A stretch of DNA of 64,000 nucleotides from Ryuthela nishihirai (Eukaryota > Arthropoda > Arachnida > Araneae > Heptathelidae), in assembly GCA_038380435.1 (NCBI GenBank), contig JAWZYU010000025.1, positions 26,140,707 to 26,204,706 on the forward strand, in the 5' to 3' direction. The position numbers were made by a program, and so were the translations under genes. Positions 31,586 to 45,035 of the stretch are shown here, in pieces. The notes under the pieces are model-generated. The model saw nothing but the letters and a program-made list of their open reading frames with translations, was not told the DNA's origin and did not search any database. Position 1 is the stretch's first letter. Each line of letters starts with the position of its first letter.

Positions 31586-31958
31586 TTGGGTTGGGTTACC
31601 TCTGAGTGGCACTTTTTTGCACACCATGGGCTAAATGGCCAGGCCACAAGGACCCCGAAGGCTCAGAGAAGGTTGGGGGAGGGGACCCACTGTTGGGAGA
31701 CAGAGGTAGCCTCCCGTCAAGGCCATCCAGCGTGTTCTTTAACGTGCACAGGGTATGACTCTCCCGCACACGGGGCCACGGCTTAACGTCCAATCCGACG
31801 GACAGCGGCCTTTTCAAGCCCATCGGTGTCCCCTACTGACAGTGGGCAGGGCGGGGAATTTTGCGGAGATAAATCTCAACGCTGACCCAGCTGGGACTCG
31901 AACCTGGGAACTACAGATTACGAGCCTGGCGCGCTACCGACTGAGCCACCCCCGCCCC
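31586..31958 (-). mobile_element. SINE-A copy, complete, with TSD
   Basis: Close to the family consensus. The head at the right reads GGTGGCTCAGTCGGTAGCGC and GGTTCGAGTCCC. The TSD TATGGCTGGGGA is at 31574-31585 and 31959-31970. The good preservation of both promoter boxes suggests a young insertion. Confidence 0.95.
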
Positions 31959-32026
31959 TATGGCTGGGGACTCTCATCTTATATAAACATTCAGTACCAC
32001 CATTTTCATTTGGCAGATGCCTATGA

Positions 32027-32216
32027 AGCCTTCCCGTGGCAGTGGTTAGCATACTTGACTACTGATCTACGGGACCTGGGTTCGAGCCCCGGGTAAGGCA
32101 TGGATGTGGTTTTTCGGCCGAGGTCCTGCCATCCTTGCAAACCATCTACTATGGCATACAAACCGACAGGCTCCAGTCAGACCTCTGTAGCAAGCAGCTG
32201 CTTGAGATGGGGGTTT
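32027..32216 (+). mobile_element. SINE-B copy with TSD
   Basis: GTGGCAGTGGTTAGCATACTT head, B box GGTTCGAGCCCC, body to GCTGCTTGAGATGGGGG, with the ATTT tail almost absent. TSD AGATGCCTATGA / AGATGCCTACGA at 32015-32026 and 32217-32228 (one mismatch). Confidence 0.93.
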
Positions 32217-32525
32217 AGATGCCTACGAGAACAAACTTTCTCAGCACAATATTTTCGGGTAGGAAATTGTTAAAACATCCCAGTGGCAGAGTAGTTAGTG
32301 CATTCGTGAGATTTGGATGTTCATTTGTTCGCGTTTTAGCCTTCGTCACGAATATGGGGTATTAAGATAGGCACACCCTACCACCATTAAAATTATTCTC
32401 GTGTACAACTTGTGAGTAATGTCTGCAACAGTTCGAAATGTCTGCATTTCACCTTTTCTGGAGAATTCCAGAATGAATTCCCCCGCTGTTAATGATGCCA
32501 AGCCAAAACAATATTTTTTGGTTAG

Positions 32526-32666
32526 GGGTTCTCAACGTTGGGGTACGCGGCGAGAGCTCAAAAGTCGGTAGATCTAGTAACAAGTTTTATCATCTATACA
32601 AGGAATACACCAACTACATACACATTTCCAGTGGGTATGTGAAGCATAAAAGGTTGAGAACCACTG
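32526..32666. mobile_element. hAT-type MITE
   Basis: Left GGGGTTCTCAACGTT and right AAAGGTTGAGAACCACTG are imperfect inverted repeats of the kind seen at hAT (Charlie-like) termini. They enclose about 110 bp of non-coding DNA. An 8 bp TSD was not clear. Confidence 0.6.
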
Positions 32667-32667
32667 T

Positions 32668-34042
32668 TCTAGGTAATGGCATGCAAAGTGCACTCCGAGT
32701 CAAGTGGTTCATCGGCAATGCAGAACGCAATCAAATTTTAGTTCAGACATTCTAGAATTTTGCGTTTACTGGTGTTGCAGCCAAATGGAAACTTACTTGT
32801 AGTTCTTGGTTTTTAATGTCAAAAATTTTCCCTTATTTTGTTGCCTTGACATACCTCTTAGTAGGCACTTTACCTGGCAATCGCCTAAGCACTGCTTTGT
32901 CCCTTAAATACCTGATATAAAATATGTTAATAAAAATATTAATTTTCCAAAAAAAAAAATCTACCATGAAAGAAATTAAATATCCTCCGGAGTAAGAAAG
33001 CACGTACTTGTGGTTGCAAAATTGTTCCAAAGAACTCCATTTTTACCCACCAAGATCATCCGAGACTCGATTCACTAGCTGCTGCTAGTCACCTTCAAGT
33101 GATCCAAACCGTCACCCATTCAAAAGGCAAGCTAAGAATGACAAAATAGTATTTCACAATATTTAGACATTTTTACGAGTCATACCTTATACTGACACGT
33201 CATGCCGAAAGGATATATCAATTCTTATGAAAACATGCCACTGTTAAGATCCAATTGCACCTACACTGGAAAATTTCAATCAAGAACATATTATAGTGGT
33301 AAAATCCTTAGTCACTATGTGAAACACGTTTTTGTGCGTAGATCAAAGAACCAAAAATGCCTTTTGCAACCCCCAAAATTTGAAAACATTAAAATGCGTA
33401 TTAATAAAGCTGTGACCTTCATAGTCACCAAATCGATGTTTTTAACTTAAAGATAATGCAAAACGTGTAACAATTTTCCCTTTATCCATTTTCAAAATTG
33501 GATGCCTCAGCTTCCTTTATCATAATTTTTTACCATTGTCTGCTTGTGCAGTTGTCGTCTAAAAGACAGCCTGGCATTTACACCGAGAATGTAAATTAGC
33601 ACAGCAGAGTGAAATTACACAATCACTCTGCTGTGCAATCATTTGTCCTAAAACTTTTATTGCACTTACAAAAGAAAAATCCTGAAAATCTAAAATGTTC
33701 ACACAAAGCTACTTTTAGACTAGACACTTTATATAGAATAAAATTATTCGAATACACTATTAATTTATCTGGACTTTATTGGAAAGCAAATTACAAGCAA
33801 CAGAATATCTATCATAACTACCCACCTACGTTCATGAAACGAGTACCAGCTCATTCATTTATCAATCATTCACATTCACCACAAACCAATGGAATATTAT
33901 TTGGGTAGATTTATATTTAATATACTTTAAACAAAGACTAACAAGCACATCAATATAGGCAGAAAAACAGTATGTAAGTCACAATGTAAAATTGAATGAT
34001 TGTTTTGGGCCCTAAACATGAAGCTGACAAGGATAATGTTCC
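32668..34042. other. Non-coding stretch downstream of ARF1
   Basis: Open frames here are short and AT-driven. A minus-strand micro-exon (32914-32876, between TATATCAG and GTAAAGTG) is possible but unsupported. Confidence 0.4.
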
Positions 34043-34364
34043 TTTATTTACAGATTCCTGATCACTTTTAAGTCTCCTCCTCTGAGCAACAGTTCAAAAT
34101 ATTTCTTGGCTAAGAGTTACCCAATGAAATATGCCTTTGCAAGAAAAGTTTACAGCAATTCTGAATGTTACATAATTAAGAAAAAGATAAATTAAAAATG
34201 GTTGCAGACTTGGCCCCAGGCATATTACATGGGGTAGCAAAGCTCCTCAGAATGAGAAACTTGTTTACTGCAAAAAAATGTTTTTGTTCCAGAGGAGAGA
34301 AAATTTAGCTGGATGGCCAGGTCCACATAGTTCACAAGTTATTTTTGAACAAGACTGCATGAAA
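34043..34364 (-). other. ARF1 3' untranslated region
   Basis: This follows the ARF1 stop codon. The first clear AATAAA on the minus strand is at 34048-34043, about 320 bp after the stop, and marks a plausible polyadenylation site. Later AATAAA signals exist, so a longer form cannot be excluded. Confidence 0.45.
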
Positions 34365-34526
<162 letters not shown>

Positions 34527-35169
34527 CTAGAACAATACAAAAGAAATTATTAAGGTATATCAAAATAGCATTCATAGTTTCAATTAATAACGTTCAAGAA
34601 TAATTTAAAATACTTGAATACCTCACATTCCTATTTGAAAAGGAAGAAAAAATATTATACTACAAAGCACTGATTTATTGAAGTATGAATATATATATGT
34701 TAAGTATAAATACTAATACCATAATCACAGTATGGAAATTCAAATGTGATTTCTGCATTGCGTTTAAGTAACTCTCGGCCCAAACAATGCAAAAACAAGC
34801 ATGCTAAATATTAAAGATGGTGCTTCAGATGACAAGTATTGCCAACTATGGCATGAAAAAGCTCAAAAGTTAGGGATTGGTTGCATGAAAAAACCTCACA
34901 CCCTAAGTGGTGGTTGCATATATTTTAAAAAATGCATGTGGTAATAAAAAATAGAGTAATATTTCACGGAATTTGTGCCTAAACTTCTATTTAATTTATG
35001 CATTTCAAATGTTAACATGAATATTTATTAAGTTTGTAACAGATTCTGCTAATACCAAGTTTTTCTAAACAAATTTAAAATACCAAAGTAAAAACGCTGG
35101 AAAGTAAACATTGCAACACACATTGCCAGTTCTCCACAAAAGCAATAAATATATATATAGCATATTTTA

Positions 35170-38100
35170 TTATTACCCTGCTGAGGAGTGGTCAACCACA
35201 CAGGGTGCTGACCATATATATATACCAACCTGAATGGAATTATGGCTCTGAGCTTGATTATGGATCCTGTTATTTTCTGCTGTGTTTTCTCTTTGTGGGT
35301 TGACAGCCCCAAGTGGGTTGGGTTGTTTTACCTCTGAGCAGCACTTTTTTGCACACCATGGGCTAAATGGCCAGGTCACATGGACCCCGAAGGCTCAGAG
35401 AAGGTTGGGGGAGGGGACCCACTGGAACAGCTGGTAGCCTCCCGTCAAGGCATTCCAGCGTGTTCTTTAACGTGCACAGGGTATGGCTCTCCCGAACACG
35501 GGGCCACGGCTTAACATCCCATCTGACGGACGGCGGCCTTTCTAAACCAACAGCCCCAAGTGAATAGATTCACAGTATATGTTTATCAGCTGGTGGATAA
35601 TCCTGAGCAGAGGTCATCGCAGCCACTTGAAATCTTTGCTTCCATTGGTATTGTCAAATTCTACATTGGAGGAAGTCTTCCAGTGTAGGAGGAAGTGTCC
35701 GCTTCCTCCTACACTGGAAGCTGGAGTGTGGAGGAAGTCTTCAGCCTTTAGTAGTGGGGGAATGGGTCTTTGCCCCACATCTGCGATTAGGGGGCTGTTT
35801 GATATTGTCGGCATTCCCTCTCTCAATAAACATAGTTTCTTTAAACATCCCACTAACCATTTTCTCTCCATAGGTAGTTGGAATGTGAGGACTCTGCACA
35901 GAGCTTTTTCTCTTGATGTCCTCACCCAAGAATTCCATTATAATTTAGATATTCTTGGCTTGCAAGAGACCAGATGGACAGATAAAGGTCAGATTCTTAA
36001 AAATAACCTTAAATTTCTCTTTTCAGGGAGGGATGACAATAAGCATCACCAAGGCGTGGGTCTGCTTCTCAGCAGACACGCTAGCGATGCTCTTCTAGGA
36101 TATGAGTGCATTAATGAAAGGTTTCTTACAGCAAAATTTCAGACAAGCGTTAAAGACCTGAATGTTATCTGCTGTTATGCCCCCAGTGAGGATGCTGATG
36201 AGGATGAGAAGGATAGGTTTTATGGACGACTTCAGGATATTTTGAATTCTGTCAAGAAAGGAGATATTACCCTTGTTCTAGGTGACTTCAAAGCCAAAGT
36301 TGGTACTGACTCTGACCTTTGGGGAGGAGTAATAGGCCCTTTTGGTATTGGTAGCTGCAATGGCAATGGGCAACGTCTCCTACAGGTAAGTAAACTCAAT
36401 GGATTCAGAATAACTAACACTTATTAGAAACACCGCGACATACATAAGTACACATGGGTTTCACCCGATGGGCTGCATAAGAATATGATTGATTATATAT
36501 TAATTAACAGCAAGTTCTGTTAGGAATACCAGGTCATATAGGGGAGCTGAAATTGGACCTGATCATTATTTTGTTAAAAGTGTCTTACAACTTAAGCTTA
36601 AAAAGTGTTGTGCTAGGGTTAAAAAATTTACTTTTAATACTGAAGCTCTGAAAGACCCAGTTATAGCCAAAGCTTATCATGATAGGTTACTTAGTCATTA
36701 TGAGTCATGGTATGCTTACTACTGAAGTTGAGGAAGAATGGGATCATTTTAAACAGGCTTTTTTGGACACTAACAGTACTCTTTTAGGAAAAAAGGTGCA
36801 GAGGAGGCAGAATTATTTGAGTGATAAGGCACTTGAGCTTATTTCAGAAAAAAAGAACTGCAGGAATGTCCTTAATCAATACCCTACTAGTCCTAACTGA
36901 AAGCATTACAGAGAATTTAATAAACGTGTAAAGGATCAGTTAGCTGCTGATAAGAATCTTTGGCTTGACTGACAAAGCTGAGGAAGCAGTTAGGCAGCAC
37001 AACAGCAGAGAGCTGTACCAGATAGTTAATGTTTTATGTGGTAGAAAACGGACAGGTATACAGGGATTGAAGGATAAACAAGGTAAAGTTATAGAAGGTG
37101 AGGATTCTGTCATGGCTAGGTGGGCTGAGCATTTCAGTGATGTTCTAAACAATGTGGTTAGTTCTACTCCCACTGTTTGCAATGATGATAGATGCATTGG
37201 TGGCTTTAATGTTGGCCCTATAACACAATCTGAAGTTATTTTGGCTGTTTCTAAACTTAAACTTCATAAATCCCCAGGGGTAGATGAAATTACTACCGAA
37301 ATGCTTAGAGCTGGGAATGTTTCGGTTACCACTAGGATGACTGAAATTCTGAATGTCTTTTATGATAAAAGCATGGTTCCTAAGGATTTAACCAGAGCTA
37401 TTGTTATCCCTATTTTCAAAAAAAGGTGATCACAGTTCTTGTGATAACTATAGGGGTATCAGCCTAATCTGTGTTCCAGGTAAAGTTCTTTCCATGATTG
37501 TGCTTAATAGAATTAAGAATCTGGTTGACATGCAATTGCGTGATGAGCAGTATGGATTCAGAAGAGGTAGGGGATGTATAGAGTAGATTTTTTCACTTAA
37601 GCAGATTCTTGAGAAATGTTTAGAATTTCAAAAACCTGTCGTTGCTAGCTTTATAGATTTTAAAAAGGCTTTTAACTCTGTTGATCGCATAATTTGTGGT
37701 TGATTGCGAGATCATATGGTATACCATACAAATTAGTTAACCTAATGAAGGCTCTCTATAATAACACTGAGTCGTGTGTGAGAGTTGGTAAGGCTTGTAG
37801 CAATTGGTTTAGTATTGCTTCTGGTGTTCGACAAGGGTGTATTTTGTCTCCATTTTTAATTGGAATTTACTGCAAGGGAAAGATTTTGACCTTAAATGGT
37901 TTAGAGATCCGAAAATATCTGATTTAGATTATGCCAATGATTTTATCCCTTTTGGAAATGATGATGAGATGAATTCTTTCATTCGAGCTGTTGATTAGAC
38001 TGGTAGCAGAGTAATTTGGTTATAAACAGAGAAAAAACTAAAGTGATGAAAATTGGTCAGGCAGATGGTGCTTTAGTTTCTTTGAATGGCTGTACTCTTG

Positions 38101-38714
38101 ATCAAGTGTATCATTTTAATTAGCTTAGGAAATATGTAACAGATACTGGCGATGTGCGGCATGAGATTAACAGACTAATAGGGATTGCTGCCGGGACTTT
38201 TAAGAATCTATGGAGAGTGTAGAGAAATAGGCGTATACACTAAAGACTAAAATTAGACTGTATAATAGTTTGGTTCTTTCTAGGGTTAGTTATGGTAGTG
38301 AAACTTGGACACTTTGTAAACAAGATAACAGGAAACTAGATGCTTTTGATTCCAGATGCTTACACAGTATCTTGGGCATTAGGTGGTTCAACTTTGTAAC
38401 TAATGATGAGGTTAGGCAAAGGAGTTTGCAACCTCCTTTAAGCAGCATATTGTGCAGAGAGAGACTCCGTTGGTTTGGCCATGTTGCCCGTATGAATGAT
38501 TATAGATTAGGCACACTGTTCATAACCCTATTCGCCAAAGGCTTAAGAGGGGGAGACCTAGGATGCGGTGGACAGACAATGTCAAACAGGACCTTATTAG
38601 AATTGGTGTGCAGTGCCCAGATGCAGTAGATGTAGCTCAGGACAGACTTGCTTGGAGAACTAAATTGTACATTCTGGTTGGACCTCCGTAGCCCAGGGCT
38701 GCTTGAGGATGATG
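35170..38714 (+). mobile_element. RTE-clade LINE copy B in the last ARF1 intron
   Basis: A 3.3 kb RTE element (excluding the nested SINE), antisense to ARF1, homologous to 10208-13626 along its whole length. The endonuclease frame (35579-36427) holds SWNVRTLHRAF, GLQETRW and LGDFKAKVG, and stops at an in-frame TAG (36424) before the SDH motif. The reverse transcriptase is in pieces (36965-37429, 37401-37586, 37694-37927, 38270-38629). Its active-site box reads YAND (37930-37941) instead of YADD, so a catalytic Asp is lost. The 3' end has a short GAT tail. ATATTTTA at 35162-35169 and 38715-38722 may be the TSD. It is inactive. Confidence 0.9.
35316..35549 (-). mobile_element. SINE-A copy, 5'-truncated, in RTE copy B
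   Basis: The 3' two thirds of SINE-A, without the tRNA-like head. It is flanked by the 13 bp TSD ACAGCCCCAAGTG (35303-35315 and 35550-35562), so the truncation happened during insertion. Confidence 0.93.
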
Positions 38715-38722
38715 ATATTTTA

Positions 38723-40361
38723 ATGCACATTACGGAGATGCACCTGCATTCTATTGAAAAAGAATTATTTAGCAAATCAATACTTTGAAAGAATATTTTC
38801 AATCGTTTTTATGAATTTCATGGATTTTTTTTTTTTACAAATTTTACACTACTTTTATATCTATCCCTTCCCCCTCCATCACATATAGTTTCGAATTGAT
38901 ATTATTTCAAAATCAGTGTCCAGCCTGCCTGAGAACAGGTATTCTATGAATTCCTCATTGTCCTATTAGGTAAAACAAATAACTTTAAAATGATTCAATG
39001 TTAATGCATAGTTAGATAACCTTGGACTTTTATTTAGTTGCATTTGTAGTACTCATCATGGCTTGCTAGCTTTAGTGCTATTTGCATTTCAGAGTGAATA
39101 GAGAATAAATTATGTCTTACAAAAGATATTAAAGATACTAACAGTTATGTGACAAATTCACAATGAAGAATAAAAAGATACATATTATTCCAGCAATTAA
39201 AAACCATACAATTTAGTTTAGCAGTAAAATCAGCAATCAAGAAATATACTGGGCATCTTATTTGTTGCACAGTAAGGCCAAGTTGGTTGTTGAAAGATGC
39301 ATGGCCATTAATGCAAATCAATGTTTCTATGGTTTGAAAGGAGTCAATCATTGAAAAACTTACTTTTACCCAACTAAAATTATAATATGCATTATAATCC
39401 CAATATTTCATCTGTGCTTAAGAGTAAGCTTGCAGCATCAACCATGGCTGACTAACTTATATTAATATTTCACAGTACAAAAATTTAGTAGTTATACAGT
39501 ACTAATTCAATGGTCTTTAGAAATTAAATTAGGGCTGAAAAACAAAACACGATTTTTAAATATGTTAATTTATCCTTATATCATTATTTAAGAATTGAAT
39601 GATCTTGTCCAAGATCTCAATTTATCAAACTGAACTGCTTGTTTAGGTTGCAAGAATGGATTAGAAAAACATGCATTATTGTGAATGGATTAGAAGGGGA
39701 TGGATTTTATTCTACAATGAACATTTTTACTACTGAACTAATGCCAAAGGACTTATGGAGGCAGCTTTCACTAAATGAATGGTATTGGTTACAAATGCCT
39801 CAAAATTAATCTTGAAAGCTGTTTTACTATATAACTGAATTATGACTCCCATTCCAACGGGGAATGAAATTTACATTAAAGAATCTTATATAAACAAGTC
39901 TTTTAGAGCACATAAAATGCACTACTCATTACAGGTAGATATATGGTGATTTGAAAGTTACAGCACTGTTGTGCTTGATATGAAGTCCGGTTTCACAATA
40001 AACTGCTTCTTAGGAGTTGAAAAGTACGGAAAAAGGTACTCATTAGAATGTAAAGAACTGGCTTCTTTAGTATATCTGGACAAAAACATACTGCATCAAT
40101 ACCTAATAGATCCCAAGAAAGTTTATCTATCATTTACCACTGCTTATTCAATAATATTGTATGCAGTTTTTAACTGCAGTAACAGATAAAAAAAGAACCA
40201 ATTCTAAAAGTTTCATATTTGTTATTAAACATTTGTCTGACTGTTAGTTGAATCATTGACAGTTATTCATTATTTACCATTCAACATTTTTCATATTAAC
40301 TTTACGTTCATTGGTACCTTGCGAGAGAAATGACTATAAAACATTGTAAATATATGATAGT
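38723..40361. other. ARF1 intron sequence without recognised features
   Basis: AT-rich intronic DNA with only short random frames. Confidence 0.45.
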
Positions 40362-40495
40362 AGCATACTTGGCTACTGATCTAAGGGACTGAGCCTGAGG
40401 TAAGGCATATGCGTTTGTGTGGTTTTTCTGCTGAAGTCTCACCACCCTCTCAGATCTCTGTAGCAAGCAACTGCTTGAATGTTTTTTTTTTCTTT
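40362..40495 (+). mobile_element. SINE-B copy, degenerate
   Basis: TAGCATACTTGGCTACTGATC, AGGTAAGGCAT and CTCTGTAGCAAGC identify the family. Much of the head and the B box are lost (GGACTGAGCCTGAGG), and part of the body is deleted. Confidence 0.7.
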
Positions 40496-40747
40496 TAAAG
40501 ATAGTACACCCCCTCCCCTCACATACAATCAGTGGTTGAGGCACTTCTCAGCCAAAAAAAAATTGTCAATCTTACCACCAGTGGAAATGGGCATCAAACA
40601 AATGGAACAATTTTTTTTTTACATAAGTATTTTAATTAACTGTTAAATTTGATGAATTTTTGTGATAACTTCAAGCACTTGAGAATTTATTATATAATTA
40701 CTTTCTATAGCAGTGCTTTGGCTCCCCTAAGATTGTAGAGCTCTTGG

Positions 40748-40972
40748 GTTGGGTTTGTTTACCTTTGAGTTGCATTTTTTTTTGCACACCATGGGCTAAA
40801 CAAGGTTGGGGGAGGGGACTCACTGGAACAGTTGTTGGAAGACATGGTAGCCTCCCATCAAGGCCATCCAGTGTGTTCCTTAATGTGCACAGGTTATGGT
40901 TCTCCAGAACACGGGGCCACGACTTAACGTCCCATCCGATGGATGGAGGCCTTTCCAAGCCCATTGGTAGAG
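40748..40972 (-). mobile_element. SINE-A copy, 5'-truncated, with TSD
   Basis: Minus-strand 3' part of SINE-A, with an internal deletion of about 35 bp after ACCATGGGCTAAA. TSD AGAGCTCTTGG at 40737-40747 and 40973-40983. The tRNA-like head was never copied. Confidence 0.9.
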
Positions 40973-41353
40973 AGAGCTCTTGGAACTGCTCCATTTATTT
41001 CAGCATGGAGCTACTTTGCCAACCCCTAAATTTCTACAATTTAGAGGATTCCATTCATCCTTAATTACTGTCCAGTGGGAAATTTCATACTGTTCTGTCA
41101 GTTAGCATGACCTGGCCTTTTAATTCACTTTCACCAGTTTTGCTTAGGGCTAGAGCAACTACAAACTATTTATATTCAGATTTCAAAAGCATCACTTGAT
41201 ACTTTTATTACTTTTGTCAGTTTGATTGTTTTAAGCAAAGGTTATATACTGAAACAAAATATTTTGATAGAATAATCTGCATAATATTAAATATAACAAA
41301 TTCTTAATATTTGAAAATCTGTGAACTAAAACATCTAATAACATATGAGCCTA

Positions 41354-41536
<183 letters not shown>

Positions 41537-41698
41537 TTAATATGCTGCACAATAAAAAAAAAACAGGCACAGTACAACAGAATTATTCAAAATATTTGAT
41601 GTGAAGAGAACAAAGGGTACTTATTTTTTTTTCTACACTAAGGTCTAGAGGAATGGTGCACAACCAACTAACCACCACTTTGTGTGGCCCTGACCGCT

Positions 41699-42055
41699 TA
41701 TTGGGTTAACCCTGGGCAGTACTTTTTTTGCACACAATTGCCTAAATGGCCAGGTCACAAGATGGTGGACAGGTGGTAGCCTCATCAAAGCCATCCAACA
41801 TGTTCTTTAATGTGCACAGGGTATGGCTCTCATGCACATGGAACCATGCTTAATGTCCTATCCAACATACAGCAGCCTTTTCAAGTCTATCATCATCCAC
41901 TACTAATTGGGGCAGGGCAAGCAGTTTTGCGGAGAAAAATCTCATTTTATTGGCGAGATCAATGCATCTAATGCATTGATCTCACCATCTCTGCAAAACT
42001 CCCAGCTGGCACTCAAACCCTAAAACTGCAGATCACAAGGCTGGCACATAGGCTT
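41699..42055 (-). mobile_element. SINE-A copy, degenerate, with an internal palindrome
   Basis: SINE-A body words (GCACACAATTGCCTAAATGG, TGTTCTTTAATGTGCACAGG) are clear, but the head is heavily changed. A perfect 13 bp-arm hairpin, GAGATCAATGCAT-CTA-ATGCATTGATCTC (41955-41983), has been inserted relative to the family. Confidence 0.78.
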
Positions 42056-42204
42056 ATTACATAGGTATTTTCCCCATGACTGCTTATGTTGATATCAAAA
42101 ATTTAAACAATAGACACTTATACTGCTATTGCAGATGCATAGCAAATTATTAGCATCACTTGAAACTTTTGCGCAACCTGAATTTCTTACATAAGAAACA
42201 AAAC

Positions 42205-43550
42205 CATGACCATTTCTCTTATATGTGAACTAAAACAGAAATTGGCAAAAATCAATTATGGCTATATCTATTTTAAGTACAAGAACTTTTTTTTCAATTG
42301 AAAATTTTTGAACTTCAATTCTAATATATATTTTATAAAAATACACAATTAAAGTTTGAAAAATAATACTTTTCATTTTATGCATATTTCATTAAGCTAT
42401 AATTTGTTAAAGCCATCTAATTGCCATTTCTTTAGATGCAATATATGGCAAAGGACTTGCTAGTTTCCATTTTCTACATTAAAGCAACCTCCTGATTTAA
42501 ACACAAGTTTTATCTAAACTATTCTTTTCCTAAACTTTAAAAATTCTGAAAATTAATAACCAAAAACTTCCATTTTTAAAATTTGAGGATTTCGGAAGTA
42601 ATTATGAAGTATGCAAGTCTAGTCCACCCCCATTTTATTTCATTTTGGGGTGGCTCAGTTTGTAACAGGTCAGGTTTGTAATATGCAGTTCCCAGGTTCA
42701 AGTCCCACCTGGTCATCATTGAGATTTATCTCTGCAAAACTCCTCGGCCAGTAGGAGCACCAATGAGCTTGGAAAGGCTACTGTCCATCGGATCAGATGT
42801 TAAACAGTGGCTCTGTGTGCAGGACAGCCATACCCTTGTGCACGTTAAAGAACAGACTGGATGGTCTTGATGGGAAGCTACCATCTGTCTCAACAGCTGT
42901 CTGATAGGTCCCCTTCTCCGAGCTCTCGAGATTCTTGCGACCTAGCCATTTAATCCATTATGTGCAAAAAAAAAAAGTGCTGCTCAGAAATAAAACAACT
43001 CAAACCATTTCATTTTATGCCTTTTTGCTTTAAACCTACTTCAGTATTCTTAATTTTATCATTCCTACCAGCATTGAATGTGTTTCCTGCTACTGAAGCC
43101 AAAACTATCACATCTTTGTGAAATTCAGTTGAATAAACTCTGTCACGGCTTAGCAAGAGACAGATGTCAGTAATTAGTAGCATGTGTGAGTACATGTACA
43201 ATGTGAAGAGTATAACATAATGAACATTGGATAACTTTCAATTCAGTTTACATTTTATACTTTAAAAATAAAAATTAAGTTTTACTATAATAGCTTTCTG
43301 TCATATCGAACTTGATCTATTAAAATCAAACTTTTTAGAGTTGGTTACATCTCCAGTTATGACTATCGATGGCTTACTACTTGTTGCTGTAGATTTTTTT
43401 TAACATCACATTAGGTTAAATGTTCAATTTTTTATTGCTTCATTGTTTTCCTGTTTAAAGATAGGATATAATTTCCTGAAAATAAGCAAGGTCTTGAATA
43501 TGGAAGTAAAAGGGACTTCCTTGATACAAAAATTAGTCCTGTGGTTGGGA
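42205..43550. mobile_element. TTAA-family element C1 (piggyBac-like, non-autonomous), split by a SINE
   Basis: This region aligns with C3 and C4 through shared blocks such as GTTAAAGCCATCTAATTGCC, GAAGTAATTATGAAGTATGC, CATTGGATAACTTTCAATTC and CATCACATTAGGTTAAATG. The terminal TTAACCCTT is missing, so the left end is truncated. The right limit is approximate. SINE-A at 42647-43006 interrupts it. Confidence 0.6.
42647..43006 (+). mobile_element. SINE-A copy inside element C1
   Basis: Plus-strand SINE-A with many substitutions. The head GGGTGGCTCAGTTTGTAACA and B box GGTTCAAGTCCC are still visible. TSD ATTTCATTTT at 42637-42646 and 43007-43016. Confidence 0.92.
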
Positions 43551-44024
43551 GAGAAATTTTATCATGGGTGCTAAATTAGCATGTACTATTTTGTAATAAA
43601 TATAACATAAAACTTTTGTTTTATAATTCCAATTTTGTTGTTTAATAATTACAATTTGATAAAAAAAAAATTGAGAAATCAAACCCTACTTTAAACTTTC
43701 AATCATAAAAACTACAATCTGACACTGCAAAATTTTTAACTCTTTTAAACATGCCTCCCAATATAAGTAAGTTTACTGCTTCAATCCATATTCCGTAGTT
43801 AATAGTGCATTACTTTGAAATTAATGTTGTAAAAATAACAGTAAATATACATTAACTTTGCAATACTAGATTACATGACTTTTTTTCAACAGAGTACACA
43901 GAATTGAAAAAAGAAATGTGGAAAAAAAAACTTGCACCATGGTAACTTTCATTTTATATTGAACATTGCAGCTTTTAGGAAATTAACTGTATATTTTTAA
44001 AAAAAATTTTATTACATATTTTCT

Positions 44025-45035
44025 TTAACCCTTTGTGTTCAGGACGGCTGTATACGTTTGCAGAATTCGAAATGAGAGGCCAAGGACGTATATATATACA
44101 CATCTGTGTTTAATAAAAAAAAAATTACGGTTTAAAATTTTTTTTTATACATATCAAAATATATAATCTACGCTTGATAAATAATATTTTCTTTTTTAAT
44201 TTGATATTTTATTAAACTACGACATGAAAAATTTGTTAAAGCCATCTGATTACCATTTCTTACAAGTGATAGAAGGTAATGACAATTTGTTAACATTACT
44301 CTATGCTGAAGCAATTTAAGCTCAGAAGTCTGATCCAATCTACAAATTTTTTCTTAAAAGTTTCTGAAATCTCCTGATAATTAACAAAATACTGCTATTT
44401 TTCAAAATAGATTTTGGAAGTAATTGTGAAATATGAACCTATTTTTTCAGTATATCACTGTAAAAAAGTGTTTGTAGAAATATTTTAATATGTTCAAATT
44501 TTTTACTTTAATAAAATTCAGAATTAATTCCTTTTAATTTGGTATATAACATCACCTATTTTGGTTGATTAGATTTTCATTAAAAATATTCTAAAGTTGA
44601 CTTGTTTATTGGCCAACAAGCCCATGGATCAACAAGCCTGGACTTTTCTCAAAGTATGGTACAGAGAAAAAAAAACAAACAAATGTTTAATTTAAAACAA
44701 GAAAATTTTTTGTTATTCAGAAATAAATAGAAATGATTATAATGCACATGAATAGAAAAAAGGGCTATCTATTGTTTTTTAAATAAATTTTTGTATTGCC
44801 AGATGCTTTTACTACATGACTAAAAACGTCCTATTAAATAAATTGTCTTTTTTGTTAAATATTTTATTTTCAAAAAATCAGTTACATGTTGATTAATTTG
44901 GCATATAACATGCCATAATTCTTTCATCTGGCAAAAAAGTTCTAAATTGGAATTTTTTTTGGCTGAGCATAGGGAGAAAATAGCTTGGACTCTGGATGGA
45001 AACTAGTTTTTCAGGGTGGACATAGGAAAGGTTAA
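44025..45035. mobile_element. TTAA-family element C2, internally deleted
   Basis: Bounded by TTAA at 44025-44028 and 45032-45035. The left end TTAACCCTTTGTGTTCAGGA and the right end GACATAGGAAAGGTTAA are the family termini in decayed form. The left part matches C4 53668-54110 and the right part matches C4 55650-56204, for example CTCAAAGTATGGTAC and GGCTGAGCATAGGGAG. The middle 1.5 kb is missing. No transposase is encoded. Confidence 0.68.

Noticed and set aside
33609..33908. Plus-strand frame of 99 codons downstream of ARF1
   Set aside because: AT-driven composition, no splice or promoter context, and no recognisable domain.
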